NCBI GenBank assembly: GCA_024236015.1
Contig: JACKLK010000006.1
Location: forward strand, 62,001-126,000
DNA: 64,000 nt
Source: Rhodoferax sp.
GTDB taxonomy: Bacteria > Pseudomonadota > Gammaproteobacteria > Burkholderiales > Burkholderiaceae_C
Reading direction: 5' to 3'
Shown: positions 1-8,525 of the stretch, one piece after another
Numbering within the stretch: the first letter of the stretch is position 1
Layout of the letters: each line of letters begins with the position of its first letter
Made by a program: the position numbers and the translations under genes
Notes under the pieces: model-generated
The model's input: only the letters and a program-made list of their open reading frames with translations
Databases searched by the model: none
Told to the model about the DNA's origin: nothing

Positions 1-595
1 TCACATCGGCGCGCGCGCGCCAGGCGTGGCCGTCGGTGCGTGCCGGCTCCGACGTGATCCACTGGCTGGCGCCGTTGTCCAGTGCGGTCATGCCGTCGAG
101 CGAGGCGGCGAGCTTGAGCCGCACCCAGGGCGTGCGCCGGACCATGCGGCTGAAGAATCCGATATTGAGTTCGCGCGATTGCGCAGCGCCCGGACCCACC
201 GTGACTGTGATGCCGGCTGCGCGCATGCGCGCCAGGCCCTGGCCGGCCACCAGTGGATTCGGATCCTCGATGCTGACCACGACCCGTGCCACGCCGGCGG
301 CGATCAACGCGTCGCAACACGGGCCGGTGCGGCCGTGATGGGCGCAGGGCTCGAGTGTCACATAGGCTGTCGCGCCGCGGGTGGCATGGCCGCGTGACTG
401 TGCGTCGCGCAGGGCCATCACCTCGGCGTGCGGGCCGCCGACGGCCTGGGTGTGGCCCTGGCCCAGCACTTGTCCGTCGGCGCCGGTCAGCACGCAACCC
501 ACGCGCGGGTTGGGTTCGCTCAGGCCGATCGCGCGCTGCGCCAGCGCCAGCGCCTGCGCCATGGGCTCGGGCAGGTCGGTGTTGTCGTGGGTCAT
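1..595 (-). CDS. ribD: RibD, riboflavin deaminase/reductase (3' part cut by window edge)
   Basis: Bifunctional cytosolic enzyme of riboflavin synthesis: the N-terminal domain deaminates the pyrimidine product of RibA and the C-terminal domain reduces it. About 198 N-terminal residues are in the window, starting at the ATG on 595-593. The zinc-deaminase signature is complete: HAE at residues 56-58 (His ligand plus catalytic Glu) and PCAHHGRTGPC at 83-93 carrying the two Cys ligands. After about residue 150 the beginning of the reductase domain is visible (RLKLAASLDGM). The remainder lies beyond position 1. It is divergent from the pilin operon that starts at 824. The family call is firm. Confidence 0.95.
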   Translation of the reverse strand, partial: MTHDNTDLPEPMAQALALAQRAIGLSEPNPRVGCVLTGADGQVLGQGHTQAVGGPHAEVMALRDAQSRGHATRGATAYVTLEPCAHHGRTGPCCDALIAAGVARVVVSIEDPNPLVAGQGLARMRAAGITVTVGPGAAQSRELNIGFFSRMVRRTPWVRLKLAASLDGMTALDNGASQWITSEPARTDGHAWRARADV

Positions 596-693
596 GGTGG
601 GTTGCGGGAAGGCGGAGTTCGGCGGATGCCCGCTGCCATGCCGCCGGGGCAGGCGCAGGCCGGACAGACTGGATTGTCGCCCGCTCGGCGGCG

Positions 694-709
694 TGTGACA
701 AAAGTCACG
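694..709. promoter_or_regulatory. CRP/Vfr-like palindrome upstream of the pilin operon
   Basis: TGTGACAAAAGTCACG is a perfect inverted repeat (GTGAC, 4 nt, GTCAC) matching the TGTGA-N6-TCACA layout bound by CRP/Vfr-family regulators. It lies 114 bp upstream of the fimT start and 98 bp from the divergent ribD start. In Pseudomonas, Vfr controls type IV pilus minor-pilin genes, so a role here is plausible but inferred only from the motif. Confidence 0.45.
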
Positions 710-823
710 GATGCGCCATTCTGGGCCGAAATGCCGGCTGCGGCGCTACCGTTCGGCCGGTCCATCGCGCCATTCGTCGACCGGAACATGCCGCGGCCGC
801 CATCGTGCGCTAGCCTGTGGCCC

Positions 824-1387
824 ATGAAACATAGCCCAGTTGTCAGCACCTCGCGCGCGGCGCTCTCGCGCCGTGTCGCGGCGCAGCACGGATTCACCGT
901 GGTCGAGCTCATCATCGTGCTGGCCATCGGGGCGATCCTGGCGGCGATCGCGATACCCGGCATGCGCGACATGCTCAACAGCACCCGGCAGTCGTCGGCG
1001 GTCAGCCTGCTGGTCAACGACCTGAACCAGGCCCGTGGCGAGGCCATCAAGCGCAACGTGCGCCTGCTGGTGTGCCGGCGCAATGCGGCCGGCACCGACT
1101 GCGTGGCCGGTGCCGCGCCGGTCAACTGGCAGGCCGGCTGGGTGGTGTGCATGGAGGGCGCCGTTGCCGAGTCCTGTGCCGCCTCCACGGCGACCGATCC
1201 CAACCCGGTCATCGTGCGGCCGCCGCTGGACCCGTCCCTGACGCTGACGGCGCCGTTGGCGGTGGTGCGTTTCAGTCCGAACAGTTCGGCGGCGGCAGCG
1301 GTCAATTTCAGCCTGGGCGGGTCCTGGTCCGGGGCGACGACCCGTACCGTGGCCGTGGCGATCACCGGCAACATCACCAAACAATGA
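824..1387 (+). CDS. fimT: FimT/GspH-type pseudopilin
   Basis: Minor pilin-like protein of 187 residues, probably part of the initiating tip complex of type IV pili in the inner membrane and periplasm. The type III prepilin signal is clear: GFTVVE at residues 23-28 with Glu at +5, cleaved after Gly23 by PilD, followed by a hydrophobic helix to about residue 46. The C-terminal part is a GspH/FimT beta domain with two Cys pairs. The ATG at 824 is chosen because it gives a short basic leader; the same frame is open further upstream without a sensible leader. First gene of fimT-pilV-pilW-pilX-pilY1-pilE, and a paralogue lies at 11318. Confidence 0.88.
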   Translation: MKHSPVVSTSRAALSRRVAAQHGFTVVELIIVLAIGAILAAIAIPGMRDMLNSTRQSSAVSLLVNDLNQARGEAIKRNVRLLVCRRNAAGTDCVAGAAPVNWQAGWVVCMEGAVAESCAASTATDPNPVIVRPPLDPSLTLTAPLAVVRFSPNSSAAAAVNFSLGGSWSGATTRTVAVAITGNITKQ

Positions 1388-1399
1388 ACAGGTAACGAC

Positions 1400-1954
1400 A
1401 TGCAGCCGCTTCATCCATCGCCCAAACCTGCCGTCGCGGGCCAGGCCGGTTTCTCGATGATCGAGGTCCTGGTGACCTTGCTGATCATCTCGCTGGCCTT
1501 GCTGGGCACGGCCGGGTTGCAGGCCTATTCGATGCGCCTGAACCAGGGCGGCCAGTTCCGGACCCAGGCGGTGTTCCTGGTGGCCGACCTCGCCGAACGC
1601 ATCGAGGCCAACAAGCCCGGCGCGGTGGCCGGCAACTATGCCGTTGCCACCTCCGGCGTCGCGGCCGCGCCGAGCACGGCCTGCGTCGATGCGGCCTGCG
1701 GGCCGGCGGCGCTGGCGGCGTTCGACCTGGCACAGTGGCAGAACGCGGTCACCGCCAGCCTGCCGCAAAGCACCTGGACCGTGGCCCATGACGGCCCGGC
1801 CAATCCGATCACCTACACGATCACCATCGGCTGGGTCGATCGCCAGGTCGACACGACCAACGCCGCATTCGATGCCGGCTCCCAGCTGGGCAGCAACGCC
1901 GGCGGCACCGGCGAGCGTTTCTTCTATACCGCCACGCGGTTCATCTTCAATTGA
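1400..1954 (+). CDS. pilV: PilV minor pilin
   Basis: Type IV pilus modification protein PilV, 184 residues. It has a prepilin leader with GFSMIE at 17-22, then the hydrophobic N-terminal helix and the PilV-typical LLGTAGLQAYSM stretch around residues 33-44. PilV joins PilW, PilX, FimT, PilE and PilY1 in the tip complex that primes pilus assembly. It begins 12 nt after fimT ends. An AGGTAA element precedes the ATG. Its stop overlaps an alternative TTG start for pilW, so the genes are probably translationally coupled. Confidence 0.9.
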   Translation: MQPLHPSPKPAVAGQAGFSMIEVLVTLLIISLALLGTAGLQAYSMRLNQGGQFRTQAVFLVADLAERIEANKPGAVAGNYAVATSGVAAAPSTACVDAACGPAALAAFDLAQWQNAVTASLPQSTWTVAHDGPANPITYTITIGWVDRQVDTTNAAFDAGSQLGSNAGGTGERFFYTATRFIFN

Positions 1955-1962
1955 GCGACGCC

Positions 1963-2973
1963 ATGTCCATCATCCGACCCGATCGCCACCACCCGCACGC
2001 CGGCGGACGCCGGCGCCAGCACCAGCGCGGATTCACGCTGATCGAGATGCTGATCGCGATCACCATCGGCCTGGGCATCCTGGCCGGGTTGGTGGGGGTG
2101 CTGGCGTCCAATGCCGGCAACGCGCGCAGCAACGACCGGACCTCCGAGCTGATGACCAACGGCCGCTATGCGCTCAACGCGATCAAGCAGGAACTGCGCG
2201 AGGCGGGTTTTCGCGGCTATACCTGGGCCGAGCCACTGGCACCCGCGGCATTGGGCGGCATCACCAACGAGTGCCTGGAAGCGGGCGCGGTGGCGGGGCA
2301 GTTCATCTCCAACATCCGCCAAGGCGTCTGGGGCTCGAACAATGCCAACCCATATGCCGGGAGCTGCGTGCCGGCCGCGAACTACGTGGCCAACACCGAC
2401 GTGCTGGTGGTGCGCAGGCTCAACCCCACGCCGACCCCGACGGCCAGCCTGGTGGCCAACAGCATCTATTTCCACACCACCTATGACCGGGGACAGATGT
2501 TCCGCGGCGTGACGCCGCCGACCTTCACCGGCGCGGCGCCATTGGCGAGTTTCGCGTTCCAGACCTTTGTCTATTACATCCGGCCGTGGACGGTCGATGT
2601 CGCGGAGAACCCGCAGATTCCGGCCTTGGTGCGCCTGTCGCTGGTACCCGGCGGCGGCGGCAACCCGACCTTCACCACCGAGCTGGTGGCCAGCGGCATC
2701 GAGCGCATGCAGGTGCAATACGGGCGCCTGACGACGACGCCGGACACCCAGTATTTCAATAGCTTGCCGGGCGCCTCGTTCTCGGCCGATGCCACGCTGT
2801 CGAGCGACTGGGAGGAGGTCAACGCGGTGCGCATCTGGCTGCTCGCGCGCAACACCACGGCCGAACCCGGCTACACCAACACCACCACCTACGCCATGGG
2901 CGACCAGCCTTTCACGCCCAATGACGGCTTTCGACGGCAGCTGTTCACCACCGTCGTGCAGTTGCGCAATTGA
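1963..2973 (+). CDS. pilW: PilW minor pilin
   Basis: Minor pilin PilW, 336 residues. The prepilin signal GFTLIE lies at residues 23-28 after a His/Arg-rich leader and is followed by a hydrophobic helix. The large C-terminal region resembles PilW in length and layout and carries repeated Asn-Thr stretches. ATG 1963 is preferred; an in-frame TTG at 1951 overlapping the pilV stop would add four residues. The product acts in the inner-membrane minor-pilin complex with PilV, PilX and PilY1, and the next gene follows after 11 nt. Confidence 0.9.
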   Translation: MSIIRPDRHHPHAGGRRRQHQRGFTLIEMLIAITIGLGILAGLVGVLASNAGNARSNDRTSELMTNGRYALNAIKQELREAGFRGYTWAEPLAPAALGGITNECLEAGAVAGQFISNIRQGVWGSNNANPYAGSCVPAANYVANTDVLVVRRLNPTPTPTASLVANSIYFHTTYDRGQMFRGVTPPTFTGAAPLASFAFQTFVYYIRPWTVDVAENPQIPALVRLSLVPGGGGNPTFTTELVASGIERMQVQYGRLTTTPDTQYFNSLPGASFSADATLSSDWEEVNAVRIWLLARNTTAEPGYTNTTTYAMGDQPFTPNDGFRRQLFTTVVQLRN

Positions 2974-2984
2974 GGGACCTTGCC

Positions 2985-3554
2985 ATGAACATCCTTGCCC
3001 AACGCCCCATCCGCATGCCCGCGCGCCAGCGCGGCGCCACACTGGTCATTGCCTTGCTGGTACTGGTGCTGATCATGATGATCGGCATCACCGCGATCAG
3101 CACCTCCGATACCCAGTACAAGCTCGCGGGCAATCTGCAATTCGAAGACAGTGCACTCAACAACGCGGAGGCGGCCGTGACTGCGGCCGAGAACTGGTTG
3201 TCGACCGGCAGCAATTTCAACGACGCGGGTTTTGCGGTCTACGACAACGCCAAGCCGCATCTGCTGCCGATCGGGCGACTGGCCGGCCTGGCGTCGCCCG
3301 ACAACGACCCGCTGACGATGACCTGGGGCGCCGGCAATTCCGTGGCCGTTGCCGGCAATACGCGCCAGCGGTATTTCATCGAGCAGATGTCGCTCAACAA
3401 CAAGTTGCAAGGCTCGAGCCAGGTCGTGGGCGGCCGCACCAGCTCCGGTTGCAACCAGGTCAACACCTACCAGATCACCGGCCGCGGCACCAGCGCGCGT
3501 GGCGCCACCAAGTTCGTGCAGTCGTTCTACAGCGTGCTGAACTGCCCCACCTGA
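2985..3554 (+). CDS. pilX: PilX minor pilin
   Basis: Minor pilin PilX, 189 residues. The N-terminus has the PilX_N form, QRGATLVIALLVLVLIMM, rather than the canonical GFxxxE signal, followed by the conserved TAISTSDTQYKLAGN block. Two Cys residues in the C-terminal third could form a disulfide. The ATG at 2985 is set by GAGGGA at 2972-2977; an in-frame TTG at 2970 lacks such a site. It sits between pilW and pilY1, as in other PilX-PilY1 pairs, whose products work together in pilus priming. Confidence 0.9.
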   Translation: MNILAQRPIRMPARQRGATLVIALLVLVLIMMIGITAISTSDTQYKLAGNLQFEDSALNNAEAAVTAAENWLSTGSNFNDAGFAVYDNAKPHLLPIGRLAGLASPDNDPLTMTWGAGNSVAVAGNTRQRYFIEQMSLNNKLQGSSQVVGGRTSSGCNQVNTYQITGRGTSARGATKFVQSFYSVLNCPT

Positions 3555-3567
3555 AAGAGGTATCCCC

Positions 3568-6500
3568 ATGAAACTGCACTTGCGCATCAATCCCCTGTGG
3601 GTGGTCCTGCTGGCATTGCCGCTGGCCCTGGTGGTCTGGTTCAAGGTCGCGGTCGCCGTGTCCGCGTTCAACCCGTCCGATCAACCGGTCGGTTACGTGG
3701 CGCAGGACGAGATGACCAGCTACAACCTGAAGTCCGGCAACGAGTTCCTGTTCCGTGGTCACTACGAGCGCGAATACTGGAGCGGGGGGTTGCTGGCCTA
3801 CCCGGCCGACAAGCTCGGCAACGTCGATACGGCGGCCCCGGCCTGGGATACGGCGGAGGCGCTGGAACTGCAGGACTGGGATACCGGCCGTTTCATCGCC
3901 ACCATGAAGGATGACGGCACCGCCGTGCCGTTCCGGCTGGCGAACCTGTCGGCCGCGCAGCAGGCGCATTTCGGCGGCAGCATTGCGCTGGTGAACTACC
4001 TGCGCGGGGATCGCGACGACGAAGGCAGTCCCTACCGCATCCGCGGCACCGTGCTGGGCGACATCATCCATTCGCGTCCCTTGTACGTGCACGACGCAAC
4101 CAATCCGACGCTGTTCGTCGGTGCCAACGATGGCATGTTGCATGCCATCAACGCGGCGACACCCATCGCGGGTACCGGCATCGGTGGCACCGAGCGTTGG
4201 GCCTATGTGCCGTCGATGCTGCTGCCCAAGCTCAAGAACCTGGCCGTGACACCGTATGTGCACGACTACTACGTGGACGGGCAGATCAACGTGGCCCATG
4301 TCGATGGCGGCGCCCAGCGCATCCTGGTCGGAGGCCTGGGTGCGGGCGGCAAGGGCCTGTATGCGCTCGACATCTCGGGCAGCGCCGGCCTGACGGCGGC
4401 GGCGGAGTCCGACGTTGCGGCCAAGGTGTTGTGGGAGATCTCCCCGACCAAGGTCAAGTACGCGTCTCCGACCACCGCGAACGCGTATGTGAACCTGGGC
4501 TATACCTATGGCACGATCACCATCGCCCGGATGGACGTGTCCGGCACCGCGACCGACGTGGTGATCGTCGGCAATGGCTACAACGACGGCCTGGGCAGTT
4601 ATTCCGATTGCACCCACGCCACCCCGACCTATGCCAATTGCGGTGGCGACTATGCGGCTCGCCTGTTCGTCATCAACGCCATCACTGGACAACTGGTGAA
4701 GTCGATCAAGGCCGGCGGCAGCGCAACGGCGGCGCAGCCGAACGGCTTGTCGACCCCGGCGGCGATCGACACCAATGGCGATGGCCTGGTGGACCGGGTC
4801 TATGCCGGCGACCTCAACGGCACGATGTGGAAGTTCGACCTCTCCGCCGGTACCTCGACCGCCTTGTTGACCACCTCGCCCGCGCAGGCGATCACGACCA
4901 CACCTGCCGTGGCGATCCACCCCGAGGGTGGCTACATGGTGAACTTTGCCACCGGCAAGATGCTGGTCACGGCCGACACCACGGACAGCTCGGTGCATTA
5001 CGCCTACGGGGTATGGGATCCGGCCACGGCGCGGTCCAATGCGGCGATGCTGACGCAGACACTGACCGAGCGCAGCTATACCCGGGGCGGCGTGACGACG
5101 CGGGTGCGCCGTATCACGAACAACCAGCAGCCGAACTGGACCAATGGCGCGGGCAACCATATCGGGTGGAAGGTCGCATTGCCGGCAGGCGAGAAGGTCG
5201 TGGGTGAGGGCTCCTTCGTCGAGAATGGACGGTATTACTTCGCCACCCACAATCCGCGCGTGACGACGCCGGTTCCGAACACCGCCACGACGATCGCCGG
5301 CGAGAACTGGCTGATGGAGCTCGACTACCTCAGCGGCGGCGCCAAGAACCAGCCCTTCCTGGACCTGAGCGCCGACGTCAAGCTCGACAACGACGATCGG
5401 CTGCGATATATCGCGACGGACGCGGAAGTGATCGCGGACGGGACCAAGCTGGACACGCCGATCCTGACCACCGACGGCATCTCGGTGGGCAAGTTCATCT
5501 CGACCGGGGTGTTGTCACAGCCGATCCTGGTGCAACTGCTGTCGCTCAACGACACCTTGTTCAACCAGAATCCGGACGTCACGATTCCGCCGGTGATCCT
5601 GGGGCAGGGCGTCGATGGCGGACACTTCGACCAGGACATCTACTACGGCACCGGGGTGGCGACCAAGGCCTTCGGGCGGGTGCAGTTCACCTATGCCAAC
5701 AGCGGTAGGTCCCGAAACGTGAGCGCATTGACGATCAAGGCGAATGGAGAAACGGTCTATTCCGGTTCCCCCGGCAACTACAGGCCCCGGGACCTGGACG
5801 ATTTTCTGGACGGAAGGTCGTCGACCAACTACGTGATCTCGACGGACCCGGACGACAGCAACCGGACGATCCGGATCACCGCCAAGGCGACGGGCGCGGC
5901 GTACAACGGGCCGATCACGGTCACGATCACGACCAATGGCAACAGTCCGGGGTACAACAAGGAGGACCTGACGGGCGGTTCCGCGGCAACCCCGGGCGAC
6001 ACCTGCGTGACCTGCAGGGCCAAGAACCACATCCACCAGTACGACGACAAGTACGACGTCACCGGCGTCAACATGCTCAATGCCAGCAACTCGGCACAGA
6101 ACCTGGTCAATGCCATTCCGAGCACGTCGACCGAGTTCAAGGTGCTGATGCACAACCAGTACCTGAGCCCGGCCGTGCAGTTTCACGTGGGTACGCCGGG
6201 GTACCTGTTCGACGTCAATGTCGGTTACATCCGTGTCAAGGACTACCAGACGTCCTCGACGCTGGATCTCGCCGCGGTACCGACCTACCGCAGGGCCACC
6301 ACCGCTTCGGCGACCGCGCAACCGATCCACAGCCTGGCCGTCAACATGCCGACCGATGCCTTGACTGCCCGCGACTGGTGGGGCAACGGCGACGTACGGG
6401 TGGGCCTGCATCCGACGGTGTATTACTGTGCCTACAGCAGTGCGGGCGCCAACGACGGCAACATGTACCGCCCGGTTGTACCGCCGGCCAACGGCGTCGA

Positions 6501-7122
6501 CGGCCCGGGGGTCAATGGCTGGTCGGGACTGACGACGCCGATCACGGCCACCGGCGCCCGCCACAACGGCGCGTTGACGATCCAGCTGATCGCGGCCAAC
6601 ACGCCGAACTCGGCGATCGAGCAGAACGTGCCGGGGCGCCCCGAATACGGCTGGAGGGTCAAGGCGGCGTTCTTCCCGCTGTACGTGCTGGCCGAATACA
6701 ACACGTATTGGCACCATCCCAACGGCAAGTGTTATGGCGACACCGGCTGGAGCAAGACACCGGGCCCGGACAACGGCAGTTCCAGTTCCTCGAACAAGGC
6801 CGCTGGCTCGACCGACCCAAAGATCGGCGAACTCGGCGTGGGGGCGGGCAACATCACCGACACCACGACCACGACGGTGGGCGACGTGACGACGACCGTG
6901 ATCACTTACAGCAGCGGATTGACGGCAAGGATCGTGCGGACCGCCAACCGGACGGGCGGACAACTCGACGGCTCGGTCACCATCGTGACCACCGACACCG
7001 CGGGCAACGTGACGACCCAGGTCATCGCCAGTGCCAAGGGATCGATCCGTTCGGGTGGCGACGAACGGGGCTTGCAGGCGCGCACCGGGCGGATTTCCTG
7101 GCGCGAACTTGTGGCACCATGA
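3568..7122 (+). CDS. pilY1: PilY1/PilC tip adhesin-assembly protein, divergent C-terminus
   Basis: Large secreted or envelope protein of 1184 residues that promotes pilus extension and can act as tip adhesin. A hydrophobic N-terminal segment (about residues 9-32) serves as export signal. The conserved PilC beta-propeller begins near residue 165 (GTVLGDIIHSRPLYV) and includes the calcium loop DTNGDGLVD at about 401-409. No von Willebrand A domain precedes the propeller, unlike Pseudomonas PilY1. Residues from about 690 onward are a long extension with a CVTC pair, the block HQYDDKYDVTGVNML and Thr-rich repeats near the end. An AGAGG site precedes the ATG. Function of the extension is unknown. 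Confidence 0.9.
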   Translation: MKLHLRINPLWVVLLALPLALVVWFKVAVAVSAFNPSDQPVGYVAQDEMTSYNLKSGNEFLFRGHYEREYWSGGLLAYPADKLGNVDTAAPAWDTAEALELQDWDTGRFIATMKDDGTAVPFRLANLSAAQQAHFGGSIALVNYLRGDRDDEGSPYRIRGTVLGDIIHSRPLYVHDATNPTLFVGANDGMLHAINAATPIAGTGIGGTERWAYVPSMLLPKLKNLAVTPYVHDYYVDGQINVAHVDGGAQRILVGGLGAGGKGLYALDISGSAGLTAAAESDVAAKVLWEISPTKVKYASPTTANAYVNLGYTYGTITIARMDVSGTATDVVIVGNGYNDGLGSYSDCTHATPTYANCGGDYAARLFVINAITGQLVKSIKAGGSATAAQPNGLSTPAAIDTNGDGLVDRVYAGDLNGTMWKFDLSAGTSTALLTTSPAQAITTTPAVAIHPEGGYMVNFATGKMLVTADTTDSSVHYAYGVWDPATARSNAAMLTQTLTERSYTRGGVTTRVRRITNNQQPNWTNGAGNHIGWKVALPAGEKVVGEGSFVENGRYYFATHNPRVTTPVPNTATTIAGENWLMELDYLSGGAKNQPFLDLSADVKLDNDDRLRYIATDAEVIADGTKLDTPILTTDGISVGKFISTGVLSQPILVQLLSLNDTLFNQNPDVTIPPVILGQGVDGGHFDQDIYYGTGVATKAFGRVQFTYANSGRSRNVSALTIKANGETVYSGSPGNYRPRDLDDFLDGRSSTNYVISTDPDDSNRTIRITAKATGAAYNGPITVTITTNGNSPGYNKEDLTGGSAATPGDTCVTCRAKNHIHQYDDKYDVTGVNMLNASNSAQNLVNAIPSTSTEFKVLMHNQYLSPAVQFHVGTPGYLFDVNVGYIRVKDYQTSSTLDLAAVPTYRRATTASATAQPIHSLAVNMPTDALTARDWWGNGDVRVGLHPTVYYCAYSSAGANDGNMYRPVVPPANGVDGPGVNGWSGLTTPITATGARHNGALTIQLIAANTPNSAIEQNVPGRPEYGWRVKAAFFPLYVLAEYNTYWHHPNGKCYGDTGWSKTPGPDNGSSSSSNKAAGSTDPKIGELGVGAGNITDTTTTTVGDVTTTVITYSSGLTARIVRTANRTGGQLDGSVTIVTTDTAGNVTTQVIASAKGSIRSGGDERGLQARTGRISWRELVAP

Positions 7123-7174
7123 CGCCGATGTATGCGCTGCCCGCAGCGTCCCCGTTTCCTGAAAGGCCTGACAC

Positions 7175-7624
7175 GTGAACCGTACGCACAATAACCGGGG
7201 CTTCACCCTGATCGAGTTGATGATCGTGGTGGCCGTCATCGGCATCCTGGCCGCGATCGCGGTGCCGAGTTATCGCAGCTACGTCGTGCGCGCCGCACGC
7301 GTCGAGGCCCAGACCGAGTTGCTGGAACTCGCCAGCCTGCAGGAAAAGATCTTCCTGAACTCCAACAGTTATGCCTACAGCGTCACCAACCCCTACAACG
7401 GCACGTCGGCTGCGGGCGCCGGGCTGGGGCGTGCCAGCGGTCAGACCAAGGACGGCCGATATGCCTTGTCGCTGGATAACACGGCTGGCGGCGCTCCGAC
7501 GCAGACCTTTGTGCTGACGGCGACCCCGGTGGCCGGGAGTACCCAGGTCGGCGACGGAAACCTTTCGGTCAGCGAGAGCGGACGCCGATTGTGGCTCGCG
7601 CCCTCGGGCACCGTGTCGTGGTGA
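7175..7624 (+). CDS. pilE: PilE-like minor pilin
   Basis: Type IV pilin of 149 residues with a very short leader and the signal GFTLIE at residues 9-14, followed by the hydrophobic helix MIVVAVIGILAAIAVPSYR. The length and position directly after pilY1 match the PilE minor pilin that closes minor-pilin operons in Pseudomonas and betaproteobacteria. The start is the GTG at 7175, supported by GAAAGG at 7161-7166; no closer ATG keeps the leader. It could in principle be a structural subunit, but the operon context favours a minor pilin. Confidence 0.88.
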   Translation: MNRTHNNRGFTLIELMIVVAVIGILAAIAVPSYRSYVVRAARVEAQTELLELASLQEKIFLNSNSYAYSVTNPYNGTSAAGAGLGRASGQTKDGRYALSLDNTAGGAPTQTFVLTATPVAGSTQVGDGNLSVSESGRRLWLAPSGTVSW

Positions 7625-7742
7625 TGGCTCAGTCGATATTTCTTACAATTGCATCGCCTGCTTGGCTCGAATTTTCCATAGTCGGTAGGCAGATCGTTGT
7701 AACACTTTGATTTTTCGTCTATTTTCCCCTCCAGCACGGTGG

Positions 7743-7758
7743 TGGCACTTAACTTGCT
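7743..7758 (+). promoter_or_regulatory. Sigma-54 (RpoN) promoter of the PEP-CTERM gene
   Basis: TGGCAC at 7743-7748 and TTGCT at 7754-7758 have the exact -24/-12 spacing of sigma-54 promoters (GG and GC dinucleotides 12 bp apart). The predicted start is near 7769, leaving a leader of about 95 nt. RpoN with the PrsK/PrsR pair is known to control PEP-CTERM genes in some bacteria such as Zoogloea. Half-sites TTACAA (7643-7648) and TTGTAA (7697-7702) upstream could bind an activator, but this is a guess. Confidence 0.65.
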
Positions 7759-7864
7759 TACATTCGATTGCACGGTCCTGAAATAGAGTTATCGACGCAA
7801 ACGCTACGCGGGGTTGTCGATGGTCGAGTTGCAGGCAACACACAAATGTCTCGAAAGGCAAGCA

Positions 7865-8446
7865 ATGTTTATTCGTTCGCTCTTTATCGCTTCGGTGATT
7901 TCTCTGGGGCTGACTGCTCCAGCAGCTGCTCAAGATCAGGCGCCGACTTTGTCGATGTCCGCGATTGCTCAGCCTGCTGGATCTCCGGCGTTGGATTTCG
8001 ACCCTGCGCAGAATTTGTTCACAGCGCCATCAGGTACTGCCGGCGGGCTTGCCAAATGGAGTGTGATTTTTTCCTATGCACTGAACGACTGCACTGGTTG
8101 CGGTGTTTTTCTTGATGTGGAAGGTAGTTCTGGGGCCAATGATGTCTTGGGCACAGTCGATGTACTGGCGATACTGGGTGTGGACGTAGCAAATGACGTC
8201 GAATGGAACATGCTGTCGGCTCCGTTGTCTGGCCTGTCTGGCTTCGATCCGAGTTTTGAAGGAAGTTTTGACTTCCTTTTGCGGATTGTGGGTTGGACTG
8301 TTCCAGGGGAAGCAAGGCCGGTGGAGATGACGGTAGATGTTGTCGCGGACAACGGTGGCACTGTGCCAGAGCCTGGTACGCTGGCACTGATTGGACTTGC
8401 GTTGGTATCAGCAGGCATTGCGCGACGTAAAGCTTTGCGTTCGTGA
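7865..8446 (+). CDS. PEP-CTERM sorting domain protein
   Basis: Exported protein of 193 residues. Residues 1-23 are a signal peptide ending AAAQ. The C-terminus is a full PEP-CTERM signal: VPEPGT at 167-172, a hydrophobic helix, then the basic tail ARRKALRS, recognised by an exosortase at the inner membrane. The middle has a CTGC pair and no recognised domain. ATG 7865 follows an AAAGG site. Base composition is visibly lower in GC than the neighbouring pilin genes, suggesting separate acquisition. It lies after pilE on the same strand but has its own sigma-54 promoter and its own terminator. Exosortase is not in this window, and the specific role is unknown. Confidence 0.85.
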   Translation: MFIRSLFIASVISLGLTAPAAAQDQAPTLSMSAIAQPAGSPALDFDPAQNLFTAPSGTAGGLAKWSVIFSYALNDCTGCGVFLDVEGSSGANDVLGTVDVLAILGVDVANDVEWNMLSAPLSGLSGFDPSFEGSFDFLLRIVGWTVPGEARPVEMTVDVVADNGGTVPEPGTLALIGLALVSAGIARRKALRS

Positions 8447-8475
8447 CATCTTCGGGCTGTTGCTCACCGATATCA

Positions 8476-8501
8476 AGCGGCCTGCGGGCCGCTTTTTTTT
8501 G
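8476..8501 (+). terminator. Rho-independent terminator of the PEP-CTERM gene, split from its downstream flank by an IS
   Basis: AAGCGGCC, loop TGCG, GGCCGC and eight T residues (8494-8501). The stem is strong and the A residues at its base pair with the T-tract. The T-tract is also the left target duplication of the ISL3-family element that begins at 8502, so the IS inserted exactly at the end of this terminator. Confidence 0.85.
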
Positions 8502-8525
8502 GTTCTTCACGGAATAGCGGGGTAT
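8494..8525. repeat. ISL3 left end: 8-bp target duplication plus inverted repeat
   Basis: 8494-8501 is TTTTTTTT, matched by 11248-11255. 8502-8525 begins GGTTCTTCACGG and matches the inverse of 11224-11247 at 21 of 24 positions. An AT-only 8-bp duplication is typical for the ISL3 family. Confidence 0.88.
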
